Notes: generated by a model from the letters alone, not told the origin. 64,000 nucleotides of DNA from Phycomyces nitens (GCA_022702545.1 JAHRBC010000004.1:5672001-5736000), one strand, 5' to 3'. Positions 35,440 to 48,117 are shown, counted from the first letter of the stretch. Numbers and translations: made by a program.

Positions 35440-36240
35440 GGGAGTGGTGATAGACGCAGAAGAAACGACATTTGTAAGAGGCAAGGCAGCTCGGTGAGAT
35501 TTGCGAAGACGTTTGTTGGATTGGTCAGAGATAGGGTGGGGTCGGACTGGTGAGGACGATTGGATTAAAGGCCATCAATCATATGGTAATGGTAGCAAGT
35601 GCGAGTTTCTGTGGGTCTGAATAGATATTGGACAATATAATGACCCATCTCTTTACAACATTTACAATGTATGCTTGTATGGGATCATGTTTCAAGAATT
35701 GTGGTCTTGTCATTATAAGCTATCAAATATTCTAGGGGTTCGAAGAATTGTACATGGTACGAAACTTTTGAGTAAGACAGAGTCCAATCCATGAAATATC
35801 CCATTGGTTTTAGTGATGACAATATCACAGATTATACCGAACCGAGATAGATAATCGTCTAGGTGTTTTGAAAGATCAACAGGACGAACATGAGACAGAC
35901 GAGTAAGAAACACTTTCAAGATGAAACTACCGAGTTGAATAGTAGAGGTAGTAGGGTATATAGTTTCAGTGATTTGAGGAGGCTATGCAACGGCTCTTGC
36001 ACAAGAATTATAATATTCAAGGTGAAGCTCTACAAAGCGAGTGGGAGAGTAATACCAAGAGCACCATATGCAAAAAGAAGAAAATTGTAAGGTCACAAAG
36101 AATGTGGTATGGTGAGAAGATACTTTTTCGAGTGCAATGATAAAGACAAAGTGGCCAAAAGTATTTACTAGATGCGAGGGCTGTTTTTGAGTCTTTACCA
36201 GAAAATATCTGTGGATACTTGACTGAAAAGTTCAAAAGGG
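35440..36240 (-). mobile_element. Relic of a retroelement ORF1/gag-like gene
   Basis: On the minus strand the ORF at 35919-35713 reads KVFLTRLSHVRPVDLSKHLD, then DYLSRFGIICDIVITKTNGI, which resembles the RRM-like segment of LINE ORF1 proteins. After a frame change, a zinc-knuckle-like motif CKCCKEMGHY follows (C-x2-C-x4-H, final Cys lost) near 35655, then a basic tail (SNKRLRKSHRAALPL) near 35500. Stops and frameshifts break it. No reverse transcriptase is seen nearby, so it is a decayed fragment. Confidence 0.4.
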
Positions 36241-37019
36241 ATTAGGAGACGGTGCCAGAATACAATAGAGTGGAGGGTGGGAGAAGTTTTAGAGTCTGGA
36301 AAGTGGTAGATTCAGGTAATGGGGGAGAGTCTACTGGAGGTTCTGGTTGATTAATAGGAAGAACCATGTGCGGTAAACAGCAATATGTTTCGACATGTAT
36401 ATTTTACGGAATATATATAATTTCATATTCATATAATGAGATTTTAGTCTTCCGTAACTTTCTGTAATTTACCAGTTGTTACCCGCTTAAAGCCCTATCA
36501 AGGCTTCTTTTGGGTATTTCATTTTTCCAATCTATTAATTATCTGTGATTTTCATTAAATATAATATTGAACGAGGTTATCCTTGACTTATACTTGAGAA
36601 TCTATCAGAAAATATTTTTTAAATATTCTAGAGAGCAAAATCATCTAATAGTTACAATATTATACCGTAAAAAATAGTAACAAAATGTGTATAAACGAGC
36701 ACGGATTAAAGGTTCGGGTAGTCTGTGGTACTTGAGAAATCTCTTTTTTTTAAATAGGCGATACTAAATAATTAATTCTTTAGATACGTTTGCAACTATA
36801 TACTCTAGTTAAAGAGCTTCCTTATATCTTAAAAGAGTGATGCTTTGTATTTAGAGAGATTAACAATAAATACACTTTAATATGTATTTTTTACTAGGTG
36901 TTTGCCAAGAGAATGTTATAGAACTCACGTGAAAACCTACAAGCCACCGCCAAATAAAATATTCCCACTCCGTGACTCGCGTTTTAAAAATTTATTTTAT
37001 TCAAACACCGATGGATTTG

Positions 37020-37028
37020 TCTATAAAT
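37020..37028 (+). promoter_or_regulatory. TATA box upstream of a small ORF
   Basis: CTATAAATA is followed within 40 nt by a pyrimidine-rich block (CCTTTCTCTCTTTCTTTATT), the arrangement of a strong fungal core promoter. The ATG at 37116 lies about 90 nt downstream. Confidence 0.45.
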
Positions 37029-37115
37029 AAGAGGTCGAAACTTGCCAATTCCTTTCTCTCTTTCTTTATTCACAGTGGTTGATAAATTATTGTCTTTCCA
37101 CAGCTATTGCCTCCT

Positions 37116-37235
37116 ATGTACGGTCTGCCGAACATGTGCTTGCACTGTCATGACCCCACAAACATAAACCCCCCGCAATATGCTGATTACTGGCGAGGAC
37201 ATTTATCTGCCCAGCCCCAAATGAGTTTTTTTTAA
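37116..37235 (+). CDS. Possible small Cys/His/Pro-rich peptide (39 aa)
   Basis: An ORF of 39 codons (MYGLPNMCLHCHDPTNINPP, then QYADYWRGHLSAQPQMSFF). Its composition is far less AT-rich than the surroundings, and it sits behind a TATA box and CT-rich leader. It has CxxC, with His two residues after the second Cys. There is no signal peptide or TM. It may be a genuine small protein, the first exon of a longer gene, or part of a non-coding RNA: a 7-bp perfect stem (ATTGGTG/CACCAAT) lies just downstream near 37245-37275. Function unknown. Confidence 0.35.
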   Translation: MYGLPNMCLHCHDPTNINPPQYADYWRGHLSAQPQMSFF

Positions 37236-38229
37236 GCTTTTCTCATTGGTGGGGGAATGCTGTGGAGCACCAATATGTGTCTTAACAAACACGGTGTAAA
37301 AAAACCCCAAATCAAAAATAAATGAAAATGAATCAATAATACTTTATTGATATTTATTATTACTGCCTTGATACTTAGAAAGTGTCAAACACTTGCAAGA
37401 TGTATTATCCATCTTCATTCTACTCCGTCTAAAAAATAATCTATGCATCACCAACCCTCATTACAGTAATCTACGTGTACCATCTTTATCCTTCAACGTA
37501 ATCTCCCACCTTGTCTTTACCTTTTCAGCATTCAACTACTTGGACCATTTACATTTCTCACGCCAATCTTCCGTCTTCTATTTACTTTTTTTCAATACTC
37601 AACTACTTGCACCATTTACATCCCTCAACAATACATCCTCACATTCACTCCATCTCTACTGCCAATCACTTTATTAACACCAATACCTTTTCATGGAACT
37701 ATTCATACTATTCAAAGAATACACACTATGGAGAGTTCAATGCTCAAAAACACCACCCATTCAAAGTACTTGTTGAACCTGCAATTAGAAACTTTGTAAA
37801 CATTAGTGTCCACATTCGGCTTTTATTCCTTATGCGCTCCACTCACATTCGGAGGGTATTACTACTTTGCTGTTTTTAAGAAACTATATGTGGTTTTATT
37901 GGTATAGATTAATTACCATAGTTTTATGGTTATGTAGATGTATGGTCATAGGCCATCAAGATTAGGCTTAAGATTGGTCTATAGAGTGCTTTGATGGTTT
38001 TGCTCAGTCACTGACTTTGCAACCTATATGTTTATGGTGTACACACTACAACCGAGTGAAATACAAACTTTACAGACTGATTTATGGTTACTCTTTGCTG
38101 ATAACTCCAGGTCAATATCTCAATAGATATACATCAGGCACTCTTACACTTTATACCAAGTGACAATTGACCCTTATACAGCCTATATCTTAATTACAAG
38201 GGAATTTGAACAAGAGCATATAAACAGCC

Positions 38230-38640
38230 ATAATATTCTTTCTTTGCTAAACAACACTCCCAGGGCTCTTATTTCCGTTGAATATAATTGTATTTTCATT
38301 GTCCACATCACATAAAGCTGCAATGTCAAAAAGATATTAAATTCGAATTTTTAAATGTTCTTGACTGGGCATCAAAAGGTCTTGACTTGAGTCCAATCAA
38401 GAACGTTTAAAATAGATTGAATGGAAATATCCATTAAAATAATCCAGCCTACAACACTGCAACAGCTGAAGAGACTATGAAAAAAAAAGAGTGGATAAGT
38501 GTAAGAGAGTATATGAAAAGCATCTTCTCTCAATGCATAGCATGCTAGTTTTAGAGATGTATAAAAGTGAGGATGCTCTATATTGAATAAATGGCTTGCC
38601 TTTATTTTATAAACCATACAATATATACTTTATGACTATA
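38230..38640 (+). mobile_element. Decayed Tc1/mariner-like transposase relic
   Basis: Read across stops, the plus strand gives LNVLDWASKGLDLSPIKN near 38355-38410. This corresponds to the transposase stretch WPAQSPDLNPIEN around the last catalytic acidic residue. It continues NRLNGNIH, KKKEWISVREYMKSIFSQC and SEDALY, matching the order of the Tc1 C-terminus. Upstream, STSHKAAMSKRY in another frame fits the preceding segment. Several stops and frameshifts make it non-functional. I did not find terminal inverted repeats. Confidence 0.5.
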
Positions 38641-41600
38641 AACTCTTGGACCGACTGTCTTTTATACAGTAAGCATAATATCAATGTAAAGGCATTTTGT
38701 TTATTTACACCTTATGTTATATCTTACAATTTCTCGATACTCTTAAACAGCCTTGTATTATTTCGACAAATCACAAAGGCGAATTGTGTTTTTCTTTCTT
38801 TTAATAAAGTGTTGGAATATACCTCGGATACTGTAAAAGAACTATTTAGGTAGCCATGCCTACAAGAGCAATATTACCAACTTGGTCATGCTGTCCTTTC
38901 AATCGCCTAGAAAAGAAGATATCCAAAAAAATATTCAAGTTAATCCAAGACATGTATAATAAAAAATATGAAAAATTGTTAATTCGAGTTCAAGTACGTA
39001 TTAAGCACGGCTAAGAAGAATTTAATTTAACGATACATTCAATAATAGGACTTTATTTCTTATATAGAGTCATAATCTCCAAGATATTTTCTGCAGAGTA
39101 ATTATCGGTCTTAAATCAGAGAAAGCCAAATAACAGACCCAGTTATAGCGATAATTTGTTTTTTTTTTCAGCTGGTGATGGGTCAGGCATACTCGTAAAA
39201 TGTAGGCTACATATTAAACCAGAAGAATACTTGAAAAATAAAATAATCTATAATGGAGTTAAGCAGTCATAGTGTGCTGACACAACATGATATTTACCAG
39301 AAAAGTATGAATAAAAGAGAGCACGGAAAAGCATTCTTGTAATTGAATTAGGTAACATTGATTCTTAGTAAACTACATCCTATAAGTAAGACTGGCTGAT
39401 AAATCACGATAAGATCCGACCATTGTCCTCCTGAACAAAGAGTAGTCGTACTTTTTACTTTGTTGAAGAGGTCTCTCATACAACAGATTATTATAATTAT
39501 TTATATAGATATTGGCTTGAAATATCCATAAAAGTCTCTCTAGAGATTGATTGTAAAAGTTACCTAGCTACTCTTAGCTATATATACCACAGAAAATACC
39601 AGAACGTATATTTTCTTCAACTTTTTGAGCAAGGCAATCAGATCTGTACTTTTAATTAGGCTTATGCCAAGTATAATCCTAGCAATTATCCTTAGAAGAG
39701 GTGAGCTTGGACTCTCCACGCCATATAACCTTTTTCCATTGATGATCCCGATTATTTAAAGTATTGTAAAAGGCACAACACTTGGAAATGCGGCCCTTGG
39801 GCAGGAAATGATTTAAAATAGATGTATATAAATAAATGTTCATTCTGTGCAAAGTCTTGGTAACAGTATCTACACAAACATATTTCCTCATTTCTTTGTT
39901 TATTAAATGTGCTATATTATTCACAATTTAATACCAATCTACATCATTTTCACATTTTCACATTTGAAAAAATCAAGAAACTCTAGTGGGGTCGATTATT
40001 TTTATACTTTAGATATAATTCCAAAAACAAAAATACTAATGGAATCTAAGAGGCTGAGAAAAGAAAAATGTAGTGTGCAAATGAATATTTAAGATGTAAT
40101 CTCAGATATTTTCTCTGGACCCTGTATTTTTACAGGTATGATACTATGGCTATATTATGGATTATAATTATCTTGGACTCTGACTCAAAGGTTTCATGCT
40201 TCAAAGCTATTGTATAAACTTTTTGGCCTTTTACATCATTCGTGGAGAATAAAACACATGGAAAATAGCTGGTAAACATGGAATCATATAGTGTAATCCT
40301 CAAGAGAAAAAAAAAAGAGATTGATATGAATTGATGATCTGATTATATGGTTCATCATCCTTGAATTCTCGAACAGTTTCTTGTGGGATGGTTACTAATA
40401 ATAGCTGTGAGTTTTCTAGTTTCTTTGTCTTTGAAAAACAATTCAAGAGAGTAAAATTGTTGGCATGGCGCTTGGTCGGAATAGAACATGTACTATGTTT
40501 CTACTGGGTCCCGATACCTTGGGTTTAATGAACGAAGGTCACAATCCAAGGAAACTATGGAAGCACATTTGGCCTTTGCAAGAAGATTATCCATTATTTA
40601 TCAGATCAGATTTGCATTCGAATGATTTGATTACTTAAATGGAGTCAAGGACCAATCTAACCAAATGAAATGATCAAAATACCTACAAGCACATGAGTCC
40701 GGAAATACGGGGAAATACACGATTCCAAATACGATTGTCATGGTTACAAGAACAGGATAATATAGTAGAATAAACAGGGTATATTACAGAATCACGTTAT
40801 ATCTGAATTAGTTAAACTCTTGTTTATTTTGCCGTTATGTACTTTTCCTTTTGCAAGAATTCATGTGTACCGTAGATATTTGACAAGAAAATATAAATCG
40901 ATGTTTTTATAGCAAGGCTATTTGACAAGAACGAAATAAGGACCCAGTTATAGGAACCAATAAGAAGCCAAAATAGGCTTTTTGAATAAAATATTTGACT
41001 ATATTTTTTAAAATATATATATATAGAAACAGCCCTATTCTTGATCTTGATGTTTATTGAACCAACAAAACTTTGAATTGTTTGATCAGTACGGTGTAAT
41101 TTACTCATCTCAATCAAGTACCTGATCCGGTTTAATGAGATACAAACCCAAACGAAAGCAATCAAATTTTCTCTTTTTTTTTTTTACATGGTTCGCTGCA
41201 CCCAGTCATTCAACCAGACCTTGGCGAACAGCTGGTTTACTAACAGCAGTAGAATACTTCTTAAAGCTGCTCTATGGAAACACAGGTACCACATACCTTT
41301 CTAGTTTTTCTGGTCCCACTTTCCCTGTTTCAGTAGAAAGGCAACTATTCTAATCTTATTGCATATTGATCGAAAACACAGAGGGCTTGTACCATGTATA
41401 TATATATAAAAAAAGAGTTATCTGATCTTTAGCCTAAAAGATGATATTCTAAAGAATCTTATTGTACTAGAAATTCGAATCAATCTGGAAGAATCTCCAA
41501 TTGACCATGTCTATATGTATAATGTATTCTCACCATTAGAAAATGAAACTGATTTGCCATGTAAAGAACATTCTTGGGAATACTAGCTCAACCCAAAAAA

Positions 41601-42728
41601 AATGACACATATTATACTTGCATGGCAACTCCTTTGTTTGCACAAAGACGATATATTGTGCCAATAAGACTTTTGATATGAATCAAAACACTGCTACCAG
41701 ATAATAATAATACTATGGCATTGTAATTCTAGTTAACCTAACCTAGAATGGTCTACTCTTTGACCATCTCGGCAGTAGAAATTTCCACAGGCCAATTAGC
41801 ACAATAGACCAGCTTAATAATTGAATAACTTTGATGTATTTCTGGTCATTGCATATCCTATATATCAATTCAATTGATGATTTAAAGAGTATCCCATTCT
41901 TAACCACCTATGACAATCTATTAAAAAACCAAGATACTTCGGAGATTATTTCTAATGTGTATGATTAATACCAATGATGAAGCAACTTGTTTAAAGATAT
42001 GGGAATCACACCATTTCAGTACGACGATTGATCAAAGAGAATCTAATGGTTTCCGAGGTGAGCTGACAGAGGGACTGATGTATAATCTAGAAAGTTAATT
42101 GACAGGTCTTACAGTGACTCCAAAACAGGGCCCTTGACCTAGCTACTCTTGTGGCAGTCCCAATAATATCAAAGGCGGTTTTTCGGTCTGACTCAGGACA
42201 ACTTTTCAGTGCAAACCGAGTTCCAAAAAAAGTAATTTTTAAAAAAAAAATATAAAGTAGGACAGCAGATTCTATTCCAAAGGTTCTAAGAATCTACGTG
42301 TTAATATAGAGAAAAAACCAGCTTTTGTAGACTAAATTGACCTAAATAGACAATTATTCAACATGTCATCACAACAAAATAGGCCTTTGGCTTCAAAACC
42401 ACATCAAGAGAGAGAGCGAGAGAGCGAGAGAGAGTTTGCGTGTTTTCAGTGGCACAAAAGTATTGAAGCACATTGTACATTATGATCGCGTACAGAAATA
42501 AAACTCCGAAGACTTCAAGGGTATCTGATGATCAGATAATTTTTTTGTATATAGTGAATTCTTGTGTTTATTAAAAATAATAGCTCAAATCAACGAATTA
42601 GCTCTCTCGGTTTTCAATATCAAGCTCTGGGACTTAATATGGCAAATATCCTTTATTTCCGACAGAGGTATATATACAGACCTTTGATTTTACGATTCCA
42701 TCAACATTAATCAATTTCTTACTTTGCA

Positions 42729-44783
42729 ATGTCAGAAGCATCCGGATCAACAAGCCCTGGACTGTTGTCAGGCGTCAAGAAAGTCGAACTCTACAAGAAG
42801 GTCTGGTCTAGAAATGATCAGATCCTGATATTTGTTGGGTAAGTCAATAATTCAAATTGGTGAAAAACATTTTCTCATAAATCCTCGTAGTCTGTTCTTA
42901 CTCTCCTGGGCCATCAGTTGGGAGTCTACCATCACAGCCACGGTCACTCCCAAGGTTACCAGTATCCTTGGTGCCAATAACCTCTCCAGTATTCTTTCCA
43001 CTATTCTCTATATCCTCCAAACTGCACTTCTACCCATGATATCCAAGCTTTCTGATTTCACTGGAAGAGCCGAAGCGTACTCTTTTGCCATGGTGTTTTA
43101 TATCCTTGCCTTCATTATCATGGCTACTGCCAACAACTACCCTACTCTTGTTGTAAGTTTCTTGATTTGTAATGAGTTTGGAGTAGATTGATCTGACTTT
43201 TTCACGGTACACAGGGAGCCAAGGTTATTTATGCTTTTGGATATTCTGGAACTACAATTCTAGGACCAATTCTTATTGGAGGTAAAAAACCCTTGATAGA
43301 ACTCCGTTTATTATCAGATCTATGTATTTATAACTCTTACAGATATGACAAGCATCGTAAACCGTGGAATATACCAAAGTCTTTATAATGCCCCTGTCTT
43401 GATCAATTTGTTTGTGGCGTCTAGTGTTGGAAGCGACTTTGTCGAAAGCGGCAGATGGAGATGGTCTTTTGGTATCAATTGTATTCTCCTGGGTGTCACT
43501 AGTGCTCCTCTTCTTGCTGGTCTCTGGAATGTTCAATTCAAGGTCAAGCGTTCTGGTCTCTTGGTAAAGGTCGAAGAAGAAGAGCGAAACGCAGGACCCA
43601 AGATGAGTCTCTGGGAGAGACTTGTCTGGATCGTCGTCGAGATTGATATTATTGGGAGTCTTTTGCTTATTGCCGGTCTCTGTCTGGTGTTGCTTCCTCT
43701 CGTTCTCGCTCTTCCAAAGTGGGGCGGATGGACAAGTGGTAAGATGTTTTGTGAGGTTGAGCCATCCGGACTTTAGGACTGATTGTTTATTGTTTGTAAC
43801 CCAGGTATTACCCTTGGTACTCTTATTAGTGGTATTGTCTGCTGGGGCCTCTTCACAATCTGGGAGTGGAAATTTTCTCCAAAGCCCATCATTCCCCTTA
43901 CCCGCTGGAAGTCCCGGACTCCTCTCTATGGTGTACTTGTTGTGTCCTCAATTACCCTGATTTCATCAACCAACTGGCAGTTCCTTGCTACTTATCTCCA
44001 GATCTCCCGCAGAGTCGATTCAAAGACTGCTATCTATCTCGAGTGTGGCTACAATGTCATGTATATCATTACTGAAGTATCCGTTGGTTTCTTGATGGCC
44101 CGCTTCAAGGTCTGGAGACCCTTTATCTGGACTGGCATTGCAATTGCCATTGTTGGTCTTGGTATCATGATTCCTGCTCGTCTTCCCAACTCATCCGATG
44201 CATTTGTTGTCGTTTCGCAAGCTATTGTTGGTTTGGGTACCGGTATGTGCTTTATCCCTGCACTTGTTGCCGTCCAAAGTTCTGTTCCCCACAATGGTAC
44301 GTGTTCTATGATGTGTATCAGCTGAACTCTAGACTCAATATTATTTTATCATTAGATCTTGCTATTGTCACTGCACTTTTCCAGATTGGTGGATCAATTG
44401 CGGCCAGTATTGGCTCTACCATGGCTGGTGCCATCTGGAATGCTGTCTTGCCTTCAAAGATTGCCCAGTATGTTCCTGGAGAATATGATGCGGCTCAGAT
44501 AATTTCATCGATTACCTATGTTCAGGGACTGCCTATTGAACAGTACGATGGTGCTGTCAAGGCCTATGGAGAAGTGCAGAAGCTTCTCAACATCATTGCA
44601 GTCTCTCTTTCTGTACTGACCTTTGTATTTGCGGTTCCCATGCAATCCTTTGGTCTTGACCAAACCGAAGAAAGCCGTATAACATCCGGAGCAAAGAATT
44701 CGGACCCCAATGAAGTACCCAGCATTGTATCCACAGATGATATCAGCAAATCTGACTTTAAGCCAGTCGTCTCAGCAGTCTAA
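42729..44783 (+). CDS. MFS siderophore-iron transporter
   Basis: Six exons: 42729-42838, 42891-43152, 43215-43281, 43343-43738, 43805-44296 and 44356-44783 (1755 nt, 584 aa). The protein has a charged N-terminus, then about 14 predicted TM segments. Family-like features are FLLSWAISWESTITATVTPK in TM1, IYAFGYSGTTILGPILIGDM, MTSIVNRGIYQSLYNAPVLI, and the long loop EEEERNAGPKMSLWERLVWI. These fit the ARN/SIT (MirB-type) siderophore transporters, which bring Fe(III)-siderophores through the plasma membrane. Phases of all introns agree. An OPT/YSL-type transporter lies 5 kb downstream. The particular siderophore is not known. Confidence 0.92.
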
Positions 44784-45674
44784 AGTCTCTAATTGTCGCC
44801 TTTTTACCTTTATATATACATACATATATAATCCACCAAGTAATCCCTACCAGTATATCTAATTACCAAAAACCTCCCAATATCTCTATCTATTAATTAT
44901 TAAATACAAAGAGCCAGAGGCTCTGCTTTTTTTTGCATCAAATATGTATACATATTTCTTATTGGTTAGATTCTGCAAATAGTTTATCCGTTGACCCAAT
45001 TAAGCTAAAAATAATTTAAAAGCATATATGTGTACCATTACATATTCTGGCTATTTTTATTTCTATGTGCCAATTGACACCCACTCACTCGGATAGCTCT
45101 AAAAAAGAATGGTGCTGATTTGACACATGGACGCATACTAGTTATGCGGCACGTTTAATCGCAGATGAACACACCACGTTCCTAGTGGTTTATTCCAATG
45201 GAAAAGTATCTGGCCAAATCCAATGGCTTGATGTATTTAATTAAATTTATAAAATACTCAAAAATATCTATTAGTGCCCACTTGCCTGTCACAAGAATAA
45301 GCCGCAAATCATAAAGAAACTGCTGGAATGATCCATGTGAAAAATATGAAAATCAGTCAAATAATAAAAAAAAACTTGGTAAATTTGTTATATTGAAAAA
45401 ACAAACGCAAGAGTCTTGGACCTTGGTTTAAGAGATAAAGATGGTGGGAGGGAATGGGAGAAAGAACAGGATTGCTTTAGGAATATACAGCCAAAGAATA
45501 CGAAAAAAACAAGCCATACATAACAAAAAAGGAATCACAAACTAAAGAAATCACTCTTATTTTGTTGCTGTTTCTTTCTATAAGAATTAGATGAAATGAA
45601 GCCTTTAGAAGAAGAAGATGGTTTTGAAATCACCAAGAGAAAAAAAAAGGGAACAATGCATGGCATTAATCAAA
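44784..45674. other. Intergenic between convergent SIT and 14-3-3 genes
   Basis: It holds the 3' flanks of both genes and AT-rich sequence. No gene is seen. Confidence 0.5.
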
Positions 45675-46938
45675 TCACTTTGACTCCTCAGCATGCTCGA
45701 CCTTGGACTCTTCGGCCTTGTCAGCATCTAATTAGAGAAAATAATTGGTTATCAAGTCGAGTGAATCATTGGTCATCTACTAACCCTCCTGCAAATCTGA
45801 AGTCCACAGAGTGAGGTTGTCTCTCAAGAGCTGCATAATAAGAGTAGAGTCCTTGTAGGATTCTTCAGAGAGAGTATCAAGCTCAGCAATGGCATCATCA
45901 AATGCCTGCTTGGCAAGGTGGCATGCACGGTCGGGGGAGTTGAGGATCTCGTAGTAGAAGACAGAGAAGTTCAAGGCGAGACCAAGGCGGATGGGGTGGG
46001 TGGGTGCAAGTTCAGTCTGGGCAACATCAGTGGCGCTCTTGTAAGCTTCGTGGGCCTGGGTGGCAGACTCCTTGCGAGCATCGCTGGTCAAGAACTCGGC
46101 GAGGTAACGGTGATAATCACCCTTCCTATAATAATCATATTAAATTAAATATTAATTGTTTGGTTCATAAGACAATCAAACTCGGCTTACATCTTGTAGT
46201 AGAACACCTTGGATTCACCACCCTGAGCATTAGGGATAAGGTTGTCAGTCAATACATTGAGAATGTCATTGCACACATCCTGGAGCTCGGCCTCGATCTT
46301 TTGGCGGTAAGCCTTGATCTTCTCGACCTGGGCAGAGTTGCCCTTGGACTCCTCCTTTTGTTCAATAGAAGATACAATTCTCCAGGAAGCACGACGGGCA
46401 CCGATAACGTTCTTGTAGGCAACAGACAGCAAGTTGCGCTCCTCGACGGTCAGTTCAACGCCCATCTGGAAACATCGTAATACACACACATGTGAGTATG
46501 GATTCAATAATAGCGAATACAATTGTTGCGCAGCTAGTGAAAATACTAGAGTATCTAATTTTGCCCGAGATTCTTACCTTGGAGACATCCTTGGTGTACT
46601 GGACCATTTCTGATACAGGAGATGAGATGGTTAAACGAGGCCACAACTATTTTGCAAATCCCTTACCATCGTAACGCTCAGCCTGTTCGGCGAGCTTGGC
46701 CATGTAGACATTATTTTCGCGTTCCTAGAATACAAACGAATATTAGATGAGCCGTTATAGAGAGAGGTGATGTCCATAACAAGATTAACATCTAGCGTTA
46801 AAAAAGGGCTAGAATGCAAAAGAGAAAAAGGCGCGTGCTGGACGGATGGTCCCGAGAAGCACATGGGCATCTCCTTGTCTAATCTCGACCCAAAAGACGA
46901 GGCATTGATAAAGGCAAACTATGACTTACGGTGGACAT
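45675..46938 (-). CDS. 14-3-3 protein
   Basis: Six exons: 46938-46930, 46724-46667, 46609-46578, 46465-46191, 46125-45785 and 45727-45675 (768 nt, 255 aa). The first coding exon is only 9 nt (MST). Family signatures are [50 protein letters not shown], and the second signature [20 protein letters not shown]. 14-3-3 dimers bind phosphoserine/threonine motifs and act in cytoplasmic signalling. The tail is acidic (VEHAEESK). The initiator exon is separated from the rest by a 205-nt intron, a common arrangement in fungal 14-3-3 genes. It is tandem with RPS16. Confidence 0.97.
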
Positions 46939-47532
46939 TGTAAAAAGTAAAGATGGAGGGGTTTCTGTGATGAGTTCTGGAGTAGTTGTCAAACAAGAGG
47001 TACGAAGAAAAACACAAGCCTAAAAGGGGCGAGCATGTTGACGTAACTGTTTTCGGAGTTACCCGAATCCCAGGTGACTCGATCCTGTGGATCCATCTAC
47101 CTTGCTCGCTTTTCAACCGAGCATCCCGTAATGGCATATCAGGTGACATGGCGTGGACCGCACCACCACACACTGTGTTGGTTACCATGGTTACCATGGT
47201 TACTATTTGACCAAAAACGCGTTCATTTGAGTATTCCTTTTAATAAATGAATATAGGGTTCACAATGTAGCACTTCTTTTGACTTGTGCACGCCATAATC
47301 TTTTAAATATATATACATATATACACTTTATGCCAATAATTTCACTTTATAAAGTCCCTATGTACCATTTAAACCAAAGGTGTTGCAGCAAAGTGTTTTG
47401 ATACAGAATAAGAGTGTAAGGATGATCTCCAATTTATTCGATATTTTTCATTCATTTCTTTCTCATATTATATGCGTCCAGCAAGTACATGACCGCAATA
47501 TAAAAAAAAAGTGGGTAACAAGGCCAGCACTT
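46939..47532. promoter_or_regulatory. 14-3-3 promoter region with GGTTACCAT repeats
   Basis: This gap lies between the 3' end of RPS16 and the start of 14-3-3. At 47180-47206 the 9-mer GGTTACCAT is repeated three times (the last copy is GGTTACTAT), about 240 nt upstream of the ATG. It is a candidate factor-binding site. No gene is seen. Confidence 0.4.
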
Positions 47533-48023
47533 TTAACGGTAAGACTTCTGGAAACGAGCACGGGCACCGGGACCACCAAACTTCTTGGGCTCGCAACGAC
47601 GGGGATCGGCAACGAGGAGAGTACGGTCGTACTGGACAAGGATGTCCTTGATCTCCTTCTTGGAGGCCTCATCGACATACTTTTGGTAAAAGGCAACAAT
47701 GGCCTTGGCAAGAGCCTGACGGATGGCGTAGATCTGGGAGGTGTGTCCACCACCGTTTACGCGAATGCGAATGTCAACGTTGGCGAAACGCTCCTCACCG
47801 AGCAGGAGGATGACCTCGTAGACCTTGAACTTGAGGATCTCAGGCTCGAGGAGGGCGAGGGGGGAACCGTTGACTCTGACGAGACCACGTCCACGCTTAC
47901 AGTGGGCAACAGCGGTGGCGGTTTTCTGTCGTATAAAAATTAAAATGAGATTGCATGTCTTTAATCCCAACTTTTTTTTTGCTCTCAACGCACCTTGCGG
48001 CCAAAAGTTTGAACAGCTTCCAT
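47533..48023 (-). CDS. RPS16: 40S ribosomal protein S16 (uS9)
   Basis: Two coding exons: 48023-47994 and 47925-47533 (423 nt, 140 aa). The first encodes [10 protein letters not shown], the second starts [20 protein letters not shown]. The protein continues with [20 protein letters not shown] and ends with the invariant [17 protein letters not shown], whose final Tyr-Arg reaches the P-site tRNA in the small subunit. Codons are GC-ending as in other highly expressed genes here. A likely 5' UTR intron lies just upstream. Confidence 0.97.
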
Positions 48024-48028
48024 GATGG

Positions 48029-48117
48029 CTACAAAAATATTGTCAGCACTGCTCTCGGATATGTCCATCCATCCATTCTCTCCATCCATCCATCTGTCTT
48101 TGAGTTTGCCTCACTAC
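48029..48117 (-). other. Putative 5' UTR intron of RPS16 with GGAT repeats
   Basis: Minus strand: donor GTAGTG at 48117 and acceptor TTTTTGTAG ending 48029, six nt before the start codon. The 89-nt interval contains two GGATGGATGGA blocks. It is proposed from splice signals only; RPP0 has a similar arrangement. Confidence 0.45.

Larger units (their letters stand above)
33451..42728. other. 9.3-kb gene-poor, AT-rich region
   Basis: No intact conventional gene is seen. It holds a coding-like relic at 34065-34215, a retroelement ORF1-like relic at 35440-36240, a small ORF with a good promoter at 37116, a Tc1/mariner-like relic near 38230-38640, and simple repeats (GA-rich at 42408-42434, TA tracts). 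Other ORFs are short and AT-driven. Confidence 0.6.

Noticed and set aside
37529..37621. Two similar ~25-bp blocks (ACTCAACTACTTG-CACCATTTACAT type) about 68 bp apart
   Set aside because: A short local direct duplication in AT-rich DNA with no clear feature attached.
40480..41350. Short coding-like stretches that might be further transposon relics
   Set aside because: No recognisable motif order. The evidence is too weak to call.
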